DNA from: Chloracidobacterium sp.
Lineage (GTDB): Bacteria > Acidobacteriota > Blastocatellia > Pyrinomonadales > Pyrinomonadaceae
Length of the DNA: 64,000 bases
NCBI GenBank assembly: GCA_016716365.1
Contig: JADJWM010000017.1
Location: forward strand, 682,001-746,000
Direction: 5' to 3'
Shown here: positions 40,610 to 49,961 of the stretch, in pieces
Position numbering within the stretch: position 1 is the first letter of the stretch
Layout of the letters: each line of letters opens with the position of its first letter
Made by a program: the position numbers and the translations under genes
Notes under the pieces: generated by a model
Told to the model about the DNA's origin: nothing
The model's database searches: none
The model's input: the letters and a program-made list of their open reading frames with translations, nothing else

Positions 40610-42943
40610 ATGAGTAATCCATTTCTTGAGAACTTCAAGCCGTATATTCCTGCTTCGGTCAAAAACCTGCGAGAGCTGACGCCCGCGCCGCTGATCGTCG
40701 GCGTGCTGCTGGGCGTGATCTTCGGGGCGTCGTCGCTCTATCTCGTCCTGAAGGTCGGTTTGACCGTTTCGGCATCGATCCCGGTGGCGGTCATCTCGGT
40801 CACGCTTTTCCGCATCCTGTCGAAGATGGGTGCACGCGACGCGACCATCCTTGAGCACAACATCGTCCAGACGACGGGTTCGGCGGGCGAATCGATCGCG
40901 TTCGGCATAGGCGTGACGATGCCGGCGATCCTGATCCTCGGGTTCGAGCTTGAGGTTTGGCGGGTGACGATGGTGGCGGTGCTCGGCGGCCTGCTGGGCA
41001 TTTTGATGATGATCCCTCTGCGGCGGGCGTTGATCCGAGACCAGCACGGCATCCTCAAGTATCCGGAAGGAACGGCGTGCGCTCAGGTACTTATCGCAAG
41101 CGCGTCCGAGGAATCGAAGAAACATTCGGAGATCGCCAAGGCCTCGGACGGAGCGGAGACTAAGGGCGGCGTGATCATCGCGGCGGGCTTTGCGGTCGGT
41201 TTTCTCTACAAAGCGGTGATGAGCGTCTTCAGCGGCTGGAAGGAATATCCTGAGAAGGTCTTCGGCGAGCCCTTCAAGGGCGGCAGCGTGTCGATAGAGA
41301 ACAATCCGGCCCTGCTTGGAGTCGGCTATATCATCGGGCCGCGGATCGCGGGAATCATGTTCGCTGGCGGCGTGCTTTCGTACCTCGTCCTTATCCCGAT
41401 GATCCGCTATTTCGGCGACCTGCTGACGGTGCCGCTCGCACCGGCGAAAGGGCTGATAAGCGACATGCCCATCGAAGGGGCCGGCAGCATCCAGAGCGAG
41501 TACATACTCTACATCGGCGCGGGGGCGGTGACCGCGGGCGGCATCATCAGCCTCGTGCGTTCGCTGCCAACCATCTGGCACGGCATCCGCGGGAGTATTT
41601 CCGACTTCTCGGCCAAACGTGCCGCTTCGGCGGAGGAGAACGCCGCTCTTCCGCGGACCGAACAGGACATCTCACTCAAGTGGGTGGTAATCGGGATCCT
41701 CGCTCTCATCATCGTGATCACCTTTCTTCCGGCCCTGAAGATGAACATCCTCGGGGCGATCCTGATAATCATTCTCGGCTTTCTATTCGTGACCGTGTCG
41801 TCGCGGCTGACCGGTGAGATCGGCTCTTCGTCGAATCCGATCTCGGGGATGACCGTGGCGACTCTGCTGTTCACGTCACTCGCATTCCTGCTGCTGGGCT
41901 GGACGGCACCCGATCCATACTTCGTAACGGCGCTCAGCGTCGGCGGCATCGTCTGCATAGCCGCATCGAACGGCGGGACCACGTCGCAGGACCTGAAAAC
42001 AGGTTTCTGGGTCGGCGGAACGCCGTGGAAACAGCAGACCGCGATACTGATCGGAGCGCTTTCGTCGGCACTGCTTCTCGGGCCGATCCTTATCCAATTG
42101 AACAGCGCGTCTTCGGTCTATCAGCCGGTCGCGCCGACGGCGTTCTCGGCAGATTTCCAGGTCCCGGAGCAAGAGCTTGTTCGCGAGGGAGGCACTTTAA
42201 TGGCTGAGCGGCCGGGCGGCTATGTAGGGACGACCGATCCCGCAAGCTACCGCGTTTGGCATAATACCGATGCGGCCCGGGGTCCGGCCGGGCGCTATTT
42301 AGTAGATATGCAGGGTAAGCCGGCCTATTTGGTGGACCCCGGCATCAACGGCGTGATCCGCGAGGTGCAGACCGGCGTCGGGCCGGACGGGCAGCCGATC
42401 ACGCAAACGGTAGAGAAATATCGGGCTCCCAAGGCGACCCTGATGAGCTACATCATCCAGGGCATCCTAAGCCAGCAGCTTCCGTGGGGGCTGGTCATTC
42501 TCGGCGTGATGATCTCGATCACGCTGGAGCTTTGCGGCATTTCGTCGCTCGCGTTCGCGGTGGGGCTTTACCTGCCGATATCGGCGTCGTCGCCGATATT
42601 CGTGGGCGGAATGGTCCGTTGGGGCGTCGATAAGTATTTGAAGCGGAAATTTGCCGGCAAGGAACTGACCGAAGAGGAGTTCATCGCTGAAACGGACAAG
42701 AGTTCAGGCGTGCTGCTCGCGTCGGGCTACATCGCGGGCGGTGCCCTTGCGGGTATCCTGATCGCGCTTTCGGCCGTGTATTTCGGCGGTTTCGTCGAAA
42801 CGATGAGCAAGTGGTCGACGGCGAATAACCCGTTCTTTGACGGCGATTACGCCAACCTGCTCGCGACGCTGCCGTTCATCGCGTTGTCGGTGATGCTTTA
42901 TCTTGTCGGCCGCGACCTGATCTTCAACAACCGACAAAAATAA
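40610..42943 (+). CDS. OPT-family oligopeptide transporter
   Basis: The 777-residue membrane protein opens with ELTPAPLIVGVLLGVIFGASSLYLVLKVGL, split here for description, then ILEHNIVQTTGSAGESIAFG, the signature of the bacterial OPT family. About 14-16 hydrophobic helices are spread over its length, and a soluble insertion near residues 500-620 carries LMAERPGGYVG. It imports peptides or metal-peptide complexes, probably by proton coupling. It starts 105 bp from the divergent M14 gene and ends in a strong terminator. Confidence 0.9.
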   Translation: MSNPFLENFKPYIPASVKNLRELTPAPLIVGVLLGVIFGASSLYLVLKVGLTVSASIPVAVISVTLFRILSKMGARDATILEHNIVQTTGSAGESIAFGIGVTMPAILILGFELEVWRVTMVAVLGGLLGILMMIPLRRALIRDQHGILKYPEGTACAQVLIASASEESKKHSEIAKASDGAETKGGVIIAAGFAVGFLYKAVMSVFSGWKEYPEKVFGEPFKGGSVSIENNPALLGVGYIIGPRIAGIMFAGGVLSYLVLIPMIRYFGDLLTVPLAPAKGLISDMPIEGAGSIQSEYILYIGAGAVTAGGIISLVRSLPTIWHGIRGSISDFSAKRAASAEENAALPRTEQDISLKWVVIGILALIIVITFLPALKMNILGAILIIILGFLFVTVSSRLTGEIGSSSNPISGMTVATLLFTSLAFLLLGWTAPDPYFVTALSVGGIVCIAASNGGTTSQDLKTGFWVGGTPWKQQTAILIGALSSALLLGPILIQLNSASSVYQPVAPTAFSADFQVPEQELVREGGTLMAERPGGYVGTTDPASYRVWHNTDAARGPAGRYLVDMQGKPAYLVDPGINGVIREVQTGVGPDGQPITQTVEKYRAPKATLMSYIIQGILSQQLPWGLVILGVMISITLELCGISSLAFAVGLYLPISASSPIFVGGMVRWGVDKYLKRKFAGKELTEEEFIAETDKSSGVLLASGYIAGGALAGILIALSAVYFGGFVETMSKWSTANNPFFDGDYANLLATLPFIALSVMLYLVGRDLIFNNRQK

Positions 42944-42987
42944 CGGAATTCGGCGGTTTCTTGGAAAAATCGCTTACGTTAATCTCT

Positions 42988-43022
42988 AGGACACGCTATA
43001 CTAAAAATGGCGTGTCCTTTTT
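42988..43022 (+). terminator. Rho-independent terminator after the OPT transporter
   Basis: A perfect 9-bp stem (AGGACACGC at 42988-42996, GCGTGTCCT at 43010-43018) with a 13-base AT-rich loop is followed by TTTT, about 45 bp beyond the transporter stop. Confidence 0.75.
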
Positions 43023-43096
43023 AACTGCGGAACACGCCGTTCAAAAGGCCCTCACGCCGCAATTTACTTTGATCCTCGAATCGAAGGACCTTCTCC

Positions 43097-43969
43097 ATGA
43101 AAACAAGAACTGTTTTTGCCGGTTGGGCCTGTATTTTCATTCTGATCGTATTAAGCGCTAGTTCCTGCTCGGTTGCAGAAACGCCGACCGGGGCCGAGAC
43201 GGCGAAGCTTCCACCGCCACCAGCGGACACCAAACCGCCTGAAAAGAAGGCGTCGGTTATCGAGATCACGCCGAACGGGCCAGCCGACGTCGTCCGTGCA
43301 TTTTACGAGCACCTCAGGGAGAAGCGATTCAGGCACGCTATCTATCTGACGAACTTGCGGCCCGCGATCGAGCAGCTTTCGGACCGTGAGCTGAAGGAGT
43401 ATCAGGTCGATCTCGAGAACGTCGCCAAGTTCGTACCGTCGGATGTCCAGATCAACGGTGAGATAATCTCCGGCGATCGCTTACCGTAACGGCCCGGCTG
43501 CCGGGCGCCGATTACGAGAAGACGGAATTGCAGGAGATCCGGCTCAGGCGTGTCAAAGCTGGCTGGACGATCCTCGGCGTTGACGAGTTTGCCGGAGCAA
43601 AGGGTCAAGAAAGAGGGCAAAAACTTTCTTCGCAATCTTCGGATCGAGACGCATCAGGATGAGGCGCGTCAGATGCTGGACCGCATAGCCAAGGCGCAGA
43701 TGGCGTATGCGGCACAGAACGGGGGCCGCTTTGCCGGGATGCACCGATTGATCGAGGATGGCCTGCTGCCTAACGACGCGCTTTCGGCCGAATCGACCGG
43801 ATACGTTTACGCCGTCACCGTGTCTGAGGACGCTGCGAAGTACCACGCCACGGCTACACCGGCCGAGTATCGAAAGAGCGGGATCATGTCGTATCTGGTC
43901 CGACTCGGCGACAGCGGAGCACCGCTTTTGACCAGCAAAGACAACGGCGGAAAACCGCTTGAAAATTGA
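43097..43969 (+). pseudogene. Lipoprotein with pilin-like C-terminal region, two compensating frameshifts
   Basis: The N-terminus is a lipoprotein signal (ACIFILIVLSASSC) with a Pro-rich linker, then a DUF4878-like domain (PADVVRAFYEHLREKRF). The first frame stops at 43489. One missing base at about 43482 continues it as TVTARLPGADYEKTEL and VKAGWTILGVDEFAG. One extra G in the GGG at 43602-43604 then moves it into a third frame with KKEGKNFLRNLRIETHQDEA and a C-terminal stretch resembling pseudopilin globular ends (QMAYAAQNGGRF). The total span of 873 bp is an exact multiple of three, giving 290 residues after both corrections. Confidence 0.65.
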
Positions 43970-43998
43970 ATGGAACGCCCGCTCCATTCGTTCTTTTT
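43968..43998 (+). terminator. Rho-independent terminator after the lipoprotein gene
   Basis: The stem GAATGGA (43968-43974) pairs with TCCATTC (43983-43989) around an 8-base loop, followed by TTCTTTTTAT. It begins at the stop codon of the lipoprotein gene. Confidence 0.65.
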
Positions 43999-44064
43999 AT
44001 TTATACGGCAAGGGCTCACCGCCCGGCCCCGCCCCCGGGCTAATTCTCACCTCAAGGCTTTAAA

Positions 44065-44532
44065 ATGTTACGAGAACTGGTCGCACGATTTAGCAGTACT
44101 ATCGCCGAACGGCGGGCGTCAGTAAGAAGAAAATACAGTGTTCCGATAAAAGTTTGTTTCTCACCGGACAAGAGCCCGGTTCGACGGGCCGGCCCGTGCG
44201 AAGAGGCATATCTGTCTGGCGAAACTTGCGACGCAAGCGAAACCGGTATCGGTTTTGAAGTTTCGTCGATCAGGATCAAAGAAAGGTATCTGGTGGGCCA
44301 GGACCGGCTGCTGAATGTAGAGCTCGATCTTTCCGGCCGTAAGGTGCGGTTGACGGTCAGGGGGGTTCGGTACGAACGCGTCGGCATTCATCTTACCAAC
44401 GAACGCTACCTGATCGGGGCGGAGATCATCGAAGTGAATCCGGAAGATCAGCCGGCATATACGCGATTTCTAAAACACGGCCCGATGAAGGGCCAGGCAA
44501 CGACCAGCATAATCGAGGTCGGGGTCGAATAG
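44065..44532 (+). CDS. PilZ-domain protein
   Basis: The 155-residue protein begins with a short basic helix and has an RRKYSVPI-type arginine motif, then a DASETGIGF (D-x-S-x-x-G) motif at about residues 55-63. These are the two c-di-GMP binding signatures of PilZ domains. No other domain is fused. It probably reads c-di-GMP levels and acts through an unknown partner. It is bounded by terminators on both sides, so it forms its own transcript. Confidence 0.75.
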   Translation: MLRELVARFSSTIAERRASVRRKYSVPIKVCFSPDKSPVRRAGPCEEAYLSGETCDASETGIGFEVSSIRIKERYLVGQDRLLNVELDLSGRKVRLTVRGVRYERVGIHLTNERYLIGAEIIEVNPEDQPAYTRFLKHGPMKGQATTSIIEVGVE

Positions 44533-44558
44533 CCCTAATCTCCCAAAAGGATCACGAG

Positions 44559-44582
44559 GCCGCCGTCTTCCGGCGGCTTTTT
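44559..44582 (+). terminator. Rho-independent terminator after the PilZ gene
   Basis: A 7-bp perfect stem (GCCGCCG / CGGCGGC) with a TCTTC loop is followed by TTTTT, 27 bp beyond the PilZ stop. Confidence 0.75.
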
Positions 44583-44692
44583 CGTTTCATGGATCGCAAA
44601 TGATCGGCCCTGACGTTTCGGTCCGGCCCGACGGGCATCGAAAAAAGCGGCCGGTTTGCCCGATGTATGCCGCGGGTGATTTACTTATCCTA

Positions 44693-45799
44693 ATGAAAAC
44701 GACGGTCGGTATGGGCTTTATTGGAACAGGATTCGCCCGCAGGGTGCAGATCCCGGCATTTCTCGCGTGCGATGGTGCAAAGTTGGTCTCGGTGTCGAGC
44801 GGCACCATCGAAAACGCCCGTGCGGCGGCACTAGAGTTCGGGATAGGCCATTTTTCGAATGATTGGCGAGAAACGGTCAATCACCCGGACGTCGATCTGA
44901 TCTGCGTTACGACCCCGCCGGTCCATCATAAGGAAATGGTGCTCGACGCGCTTGCGGCCGGAAAGCACGTCCTTGCCGAAAAGCCGATGGCGATGAATGC
45001 CGCCGAGGCAGAGGAGATGACCCGTGCGGCCGGGCAGGCCGGCGTTCTGGCCCTGATCGACCACGAGCTGCGGTTTCTGCCCGGACGGCTGAAGGCCTGG
45101 TCGATGCTGCGAGAGATGGCGATAGGGAAGGTCCGGAATGCCCGATGCACTTTCAGGTCGCCGACGCGAAGCGACCGGTCGATCCCGTGGGACTGGTGGT
45201 CCGATGAGGATGCCGGCGGCGGCGCTCTCGGGGCGATCGGTTCGCATGTGATCGATTCGTTCAACTGGTTCCTCGACACGCCCATCTCGACGGTCCATTG
45301 CCAGCTTCACACCCACGTCAAGGAGCGCCGCTACCAGGGCAATTCCCGGCCGGTTACGACGGATGACGAGGCGAATATGCTGCTTCGGTTCGAGGATGGC
45401 GAACTGACCGATGACGCGACGGGCCTTGTGTCGATCTCGATGGTCGAAGGGCCGGATTATCAGCACCGAATGGAGTTTTTCGGCGATCGCGGTGCCCTGC
45501 GGGTCGATCACAGGGGCGAGGTCTTCATCGCCAAAGCCGGCGATGCGGATTGGAACCCGATCGACGTCGAGCTTCCGAAAGGGATCGACGGGTTGTTCGA
45601 ATCGGGCTTCCCCAGCGGCTTTGTGGCGTTCGCTCCGCGGATCGTCGAGGCGGTCCGCTCCGGTTCGGGATCGATCGAACATGCGGCGACGTTCGAGGAC
45701 GGCCTAAAGGTCCAGCGCGTGCTGGATGCGGCAAGGGAATCGGATGCGAGCGGGCGGGCTGTGACGCTCGAAAGCAGGGTCTCAGCTAATCGCGGCTAG
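44693..45799 (+). CDS. Gfo/Idh/MocA-family NAD(P)-dependent oxidoreductase
   Basis: I start at the ATG at 44693 (368 residues), where the Rossmann motif GFIGTGFARRVQIPA begins. An upstream frame to 44600 adds 31 non-conserved residues and crosses the preceding terminator area. AEKPMA is the conserved EKP motif, and DWWSDEDAGGGALGAIGSHVID, split here for description, carries the second-domain G-H-xxD signature. It oxidises or reduces a sugar or cyclitol, probably soluble in the cytoplasm. The substrate cannot be told and no sugar transport genes are adjacent. Confidence 0.85.
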   Translation: MKTTVGMGFIGTGFARRVQIPAFLACDGAKLVSVSSGTIENARAAALEFGIGHFSNDWRETVNHPDVDLICVTTPPVHHKEMVLDALAAGKHVLAEKPMAMNAAEAEEMTRAAGQAGVLALIDHELRFLPGRLKAWSMLREMAIGKVRNARCTFRSPTRSDRSIPWDWWSDEDAGGGALGAIGSHVIDSFNWFLDTPISTVHCQLHTHVKERRYQGNSRPVTTDDEANMLLRFEDGELTDDATGLVSISMVEGPDYQHRMEFFGDRGALRVDHRGEVFIAKAGDADWNPIDVELPKGIDGLFESGFPSGFVAFAPRIVEAVRSGSGSIEHAATFEDGLKVQRVLDAARESDASGRAVTLESRVSANRG

Positions 45800-45813
45800 C
45801 CGCCGTTCCCGGG

Positions 45814-47784
45814 TTACTTCATATACTTGTCCAGAAAATCGGCGACGAGCGGGTAAAGCTCGAGCCGGTTTTTCAGTTTCGAGATGCCGTGGCCCTCGTC
45901 GTCGTATAGCTTGTATTCGACGATGGCTTCTCGGGCTCGCAAAGCAGCCACCACTTGCTCGGCCTCTGTGTAGGGAACCCGCGGATCGTTCTTGCCGTGG
46001 ATGACGAAGAGCGGCGCCTTGATCCGGTCGATCTTTTTGATCGGCGAGATGCGGCGGAGGAATTCGATGTCCTTGTCGAGCATACCGTACTCGACCTCGC
46101 GGGCACGGCGCCGATAGCCCGATGTGTTCTTCAAGAATGTTTCCCAGTTTACGATCCCGACGGTGTTGACCGCCGCGGCCCACAGGTCCGGATAAAGCGT
46201 GACCGCCGCCATCGTCATATACCCGCCGTAGCTTCCGCCCATTACGGCGATCCGTTTCGCGTCGGCTCCGCCCTGTTTAACGAGCCATTCGTGAGCGGCG
46301 GCGAGATCCCGAACCGAATCTTCGCGCTTCTCAACGTCATCAAGATGCGTGTACGTCTTGCCGTAACCGGTCGATCCGCGGACGTTCGGGTCGAGCACGG
46401 CGTATCCGCGAGAGAGATAGTATTGGAAGAGGGCGTTGAACCCAGGCCGCGACTGCCCCTCAGGCCCGCCGTGGACCGAGACGATCACGGGGACTGGGGA
46501 ATTTGCCTCCAGAATGCCGCTGCGGGACGCCATCGAGCCAAGGTTGTTGGCAGCAGCCTGGAGCCCTTTCGGTTTGTAATACCACGCCGGGATCTCGCGG
46601 CCGTCGAATGTCTTGAATTTGATCAGCTCGGGCGCGACGAAAGTCTTCGGATCGATGCCGGCCCGGTCGCTTTGCGTGACCTGCGACAGCTTTCTCGATT
46701 TGATGTCGTAGAGCCACACATCGCCGTTGTTCGTCGGCGAACTGAACGAAAAAGCAAGCTTCGAGCCGTCTTTCGAAAAGGCCGTGCCGCCGGCGATCCC
46801 CTGAGCGGGAAGCTTGATCTGCTCGGCGGTTTTCGCGACGGTTGAGATGAGAGGCTTGCCGCCCGTCTCGATCTTGCGAAGATAGAGTTCGGAGAATCCG
46901 TCGTTGTTCACGGTGTACGCCATCATCGACGCGTTGTCGGTAAGCGTGACGCCGCCGACATCCCAATTCGGGCCGAAAACTGACTCGGTCGCACGGTTTG
47001 CGGCTGACCAATCATCGCCGGACGCGTTCTTTTGTCGCATCTGAACGAGCGCTTCGAACTCACGCTTGTCGTTGGTGGTCATCAGCAGGCTGTCGGCGAG
47101 AAACTCGACGTTGCCGAACTCGCTCGCGTCGCTGTGCGGGGTCAGGTGAGTTTCCTTGCCGGTCTTTACGTCGACGAGATAAAGGTCGTTGTCGAGGCTT
47201 TTCTCGATGCCGTTACGCGAGATGACTAGCTTCGTGCCCGCGTCGTTGATCGCGGCGATACTCATATTGCCGTCGTACCTGTAAAGAAGCGTTTCCTTCT
47301 TGCTCTCGACGTCCAACGAATAGGCGTCAAAGTAATTCCGGTTGCGCTTGTTCGAGGTGTAATAGATCTTCTTTCCGTCCTTCGACAGGCCTGCGAAATT
47401 GTGCCGGACGCTCGGCTCGTCCGTGAGCTTTTCGACCGCTTCGCCCTGCGGCGTCATCCAGAAAAATTGCGTGTTCTCGTTCCCGCCGACCGCCTTCCCG
47501 AAGATCATTCCGCTGTTGTCCGGCAGCCACCGGACAAACCCGATGTTGTCGTCGAAGTAAGTCAGCTGTTCGGGCTTGCCGCCGGCCAGATCGACCGCCC
47601 ACACCTGCGACGTGCCGGACGCGTTCGTCAGATATGCGATCCGCTTGCCGTCCGGCGAAAAGACCGGCGAGCCGGCGGATCTAATGCTCAGATATTGCTG
47701 GATCGTGTATGTCTGGGCCGACGCGGCCGCGGTAAAAAGAATGGCTGCTACAACCAATTGAATGACGATTCGGGCGGTCTTCAT
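45814..47784 (-). CDS. Secreted S9-family prolyl oligopeptidase
   Basis: The 656-residue protein has a signal peptide (MKTARIVIQLVVAAILFTAAASA), split here as n-region MKTARIV and core LVVAAILFTAA. A WD40-like beta-propeller (about 30-370) and an alpha/beta-hydrolase domain follow, with nucleophile in GGSYGGYMT, Asp near KNDPRVPY and His in DDEGHGIS. The family cleaves peptides at prolyl or acylaminoacyl bonds. Its ATG overlaps the stop of the DUF5655 gene by 4 bp, so the two are translationally coupled. Confidence 0.9.
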   Translation of the reverse strand: MKTARIVIQLVVAAILFTAAASAQTYTIQQYLSIRSAGSPVFSPDGKRIAYLTNASGTSQVWAVDLAGGKPEQLTYFDDNIGFVRWLPDNSGMIFGKAVGGNENTQFFWMTPQGEAVEKLTDEPSVRHNFAGLSKDGKKIYYTSNKRNRNYFDAYSLDVESKKETLLYRYDGNMSIAAINDAGTKLVISRNGIEKSLDNDLYLVDVKTGKETHLTPHSDASEFGNVEFLADSLLMTTNDKREFEALVQMRQKNASGDDWSAANRATESVFGPNWDVGGVTLTDNASMMAYTVNNDGFSELYLRKIETGGKPLISTVAKTAEQIKLPAQGIAGGTAFSKDGSKLAFSFSSPTNNGDVWLYDIKSRKLSQVTQSDRAGIDPKTFVAPELIKFKTFDGREIPAWYYKPKGLQAAANNLGSMASRSGILEANSPVPVIVSVHGGPEGQSRPGFNALFQYYLSRGYAVLDPNVRGSTGYGKTYTHLDDVEKREDSVRDLAAAHEWLVKQGGADAKRIAVMGGSYGGYMTMAAVTLYPDLWAAAVNTVGIVNWETFLKNTSGYRRRAREVEYGMLDKDIEFLRRISPIKKIDRIKAPLFVIHGKNDPRVPYTEAEQVVAALRAREAIVEYKLYDDEGHGISKLKNRLELYPLVADFLDKYMK

Positions 47785-48218
47785 GACAAATGCTCCTGGT
47801 TTCCGACTTTGTAGGATTCATTGAGCCACTCTGCGACCTCTTCGTCAAGGTCATCGAGCGTGCGAATGGTGAAGTGATTTACGTAACATCTCGGCCCGAG
47901 TTTCTCGATGCGATCGAATCTTGGACTTTCGAGCCTGCGGGTCAGTACAACGTGGCAGCGCATGCCTCGCGAAGAAAGGCCGTTGACCGCCGCAAAGATC
48001 ATCCGCACCTGAAACCCGATCCTCGTTTTCGCTGGTGCGAAAGTGAACGGGCCGCAAGCTTTTACCAGATCGCAGAATCGTTGAAAAAGCTCGATCGCGT
48101 CCGGCGGTTTGTTTTCCAGAAATGCTTCGACGGAATATTCGCCGCAGGAGTGCGGGTGGTTGGGTTTTACGAATGGACGGCCACACTTCGTGCAGGTCCA
48201 GAGAGGTTCGCGTCGCAT
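47781..48218 (-). CDS. DUF5655-domain protein with zinc-ribbon-like N-terminus
   Basis: The 145-residue protein begins with a small Cys/His motif (WTCTKCGRPFVKPNHPHSC), which resembles a zinc ribbon, then a DUF5655-type domain (FTFAPAKTRIGFQVRMIFAAV, split here for description, and RFDRIEKLGPRCYVNHFTI). DUF5655 is often found at the end of proteins of unknown role, frequently as a standalone domain. The function is unknown. It overlaps the start of the S9 peptidase gene by 4 bp, which suggests only co-expression. Confidence 0.75.
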   Translation of the reverse strand: MRREPLWTCTKCGRPFVKPNHPHSCGEYSVEAFLENKPPDAIELFQRFCDLVKACGPFTFAPAKTRIGFQVRMIFAAVNGLSSRGMRCHVVLTRRLESPRFDRIEKLGPRCYVNHFTIRTLDDLDEEVAEWLNESYKVGNQEHLS

Positions 48219-48267
48219 AACGGAACCTCTCTTTTAACTCCAAATGCCGTCCGATGGCAACGCCGGG

Positions 48268-48759
48268 TCAGAGCTTGAGCTTTTTGTTCTCGCCGTAGTC
48301 GGCTTCCTGACCGGTTGCAATAGCCTTGACCATTCCAAAAAGCTGCACGAGCGTGCTGGAACTTCCTTCCCAATATTCCGCCTGCTCGGCCACGACCTTT
48401 AACAGACACAGCTTCGGATCGTCGAGTCCATCCGGAAACCAGGCTTTCAGGACCGGGCTCCAAAGTTCCTCCATCTTTGCACGGTCCTTAGAGATCGCGG
48501 CCCGACCCGAAATGGATACGAACGTGTTTTTGCCTGGATCAGAATAGGCGGCCGCCACGCGGTTGTCCTTCTCGATCTCCTCGATCTTGTGCGTATCTTC
48601 GCTGGTGAAAAACCACAGATCGCCATCAAAATCTGTCTGCTGCGTGGACATCGGACGGCTCCGAAGAACGCCGCCGTCGCTTGTCGTGAGCATACAGAAG
48701 TCAATGTCTTCTGTAAGTTCCTTGATCTTTTCTACTGCCTCTTCTCGGTTGTGATGCAT
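48268..48759 (-). CDS. Pyridoxamine 5'-phosphate oxidase-like (general stress protein 26 type)
   Basis: I choose the ATG at 48759 (163 residues) because GGGAGGAATT sits directly before it. A longer frame to 48861 has no site and no conserved sequence. The split-barrel FMN-binding motifs CMLTTSDGGVLRSRPM and DLWFFTSEDTHKI are clear, followed by SGRAAIS and the C-terminal KVVAEQAEYWEG. Members bind FMN or a related cofactor; the reaction is not known for this branch. Confidence 0.82.
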   Translation of the reverse strand: MHHNREEAVEKIKELTEDIDFCMLTTSDGGVLRSRPMSTQQTDFDGDLWFFTSEDTHKIEEIEKDNRVAAAYSDPGKNTFVSISGRAAISKDRAKMEELWSPVLKAWFPDGLDDPKLCLLKVVAEQAEYWEGSSSTLVQLFGMVKAIATGQEADYGENKKLKL

Positions 48760-48869
48760 AATTCCTCCCATTTCTACTAAGTTAAAATTAGAACTAGAAG
48801 GTGCAATCGCCATACCGGGGCAAAAACCAGTGAATTCCCTGGTGAATGTGTCCGATTCCAATACAAAAA

Positions 48870-49808
48870 CTATTTCATTGCGGCTTCAAAGAACGAATTC
48901 ACGTCACCAATGATCGCGGGCGTGATCTTATGCCCGATCCCGGGATACATCTTGAATTCGGCGTTCATTTTTGCGTCGGCGTAAAGCCTCTTGCTAATTT
49001 CCCAGCGGTCAACGGGAACTTTGCCGAAAAGCTCGAAGACGAGGTCTTTGTCTTCCGGTTCATACCCATCGCCGAAGACGACCGAATCGTTGTCGTCCTG
49101 ATCACCGAGGAAGACAAAGAACCTTACCTTTCTGAGCTCGTCGGTATCGATCTTTTTACCGGCGATCGCCTTTAGATCTTCGATCCCGACCGGATACCGG
49201 AGTTTCTTTCCATTAAGCTCCGATGCCGGTGCGATCGGCCATCCACCCGGCGAACCGACGGCTGCGGCAAGTACACGATCGGGATGGAGAAACGCGAAGC
49301 GGTTCGCGAACATTCCGGAGGCTGAGAATCCGTAGATCAAAACACGTTTGTCGGCAGCCATCTTTTCATCAGCGAGACGCTTGCGGGCATCGTCGATCAT
49401 GGCAATAAGCTGCAAGTCGAATCGGCCAAATTGCTTCTTGTCGGTAGTCAGCGAATCGCGATCCAACGCGTGAGTGTAGATCTTCCAGTCAGCTTCCGGC
49501 CGGGGAAAGACCGGCATGATCGCGGCGACATTGAGCTTGCCGAAAGCCAAGGGGACCTGGGCGATCCTCCGCTTAACATTTTCCTCGTGCACCGCCAGGT
49601 CGTCGTTAATTTTTCCCGTATTGTTCGGCAGGACCAGAAGATGCCGCCCGACCGGAGAAGTGGATTTTGGCGGAACATACAAGTAATAGGGGTATGAGAA
49701 GCCTTGAGACGGATCCGCCTCGATCTTCCGGACGTCCGGTGTCTGCGGCTGTCCGAACGCCGCGGAAATTCCCAGAATGATAACGACAAATGTAAAAAGT
49801 ATTCGCAT
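48870..49808 (-). CDS. Secreted alpha/beta-hydrolase (esterase/PHB-depolymerase-like)
   Basis: Starting at the ATG at 49808 (312 residues) gives a signal peptide (MRILFTFVVIILGISAAFG). The mature part shows PYYLYVPPKS, an oxyanion region, the nucleophile elbow GFSASGMFANRFA, an acidic residue near FLGDQDDND, and His in GIGHKITP, in catalytic-triad order. The target could be a polyester, peptide ester or xylan ester; the sequence does not decide. The upstream part of the frame to 49937 has no conserved sequence. Confidence 0.75.
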   Translation of the reverse strand: MRILFTFVVIILGISAAFGQPQTPDVRKIEADPSQGFSYPYYLYVPPKSTSPVGRHLLVLPNNTGKINDDLAVHEENVKRRIAQVPLAFGKLNVAAIMPVFPRPEADWKIYTHALDRDSLTTDKKQFGRFDLQLIAMIDDARKRLADEKMAADKRVLIYGFSASGMFANRFAFLHPDRVLAAAVGSPGGWPIAPASELNGKKLRYPVGIEDLKAIAGKKIDTDELRKVRFFVFLGDQDDNDSVVFGDGYEPEDKDLVFELFGKVPVDRWEISKRLYADAKMNAEFKMYPGIGHKITPAIIGDVNSFFEAAMK

Positions 49809-49961
49809 GGCAGATGTGATAACGGTCCGAGCGGGCCGTAAGTTCCGCAAGATTCCGCCGCCGCGCTTCTGACCGTGACGAGGGACTCCGCTGCCAGCGG
49901 CACTTTCTTCACGCTCAGCGATGAATTGAAAGTGCATGCACAGTTGTTCGAGCTCGGCAGA

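Noticed and set aside
40559..41581. A 340-codon minus-strand ORF
   Set aside because: Antisense to the OPT transporter; Asp/His/Arg-rich composition is not protein-like.
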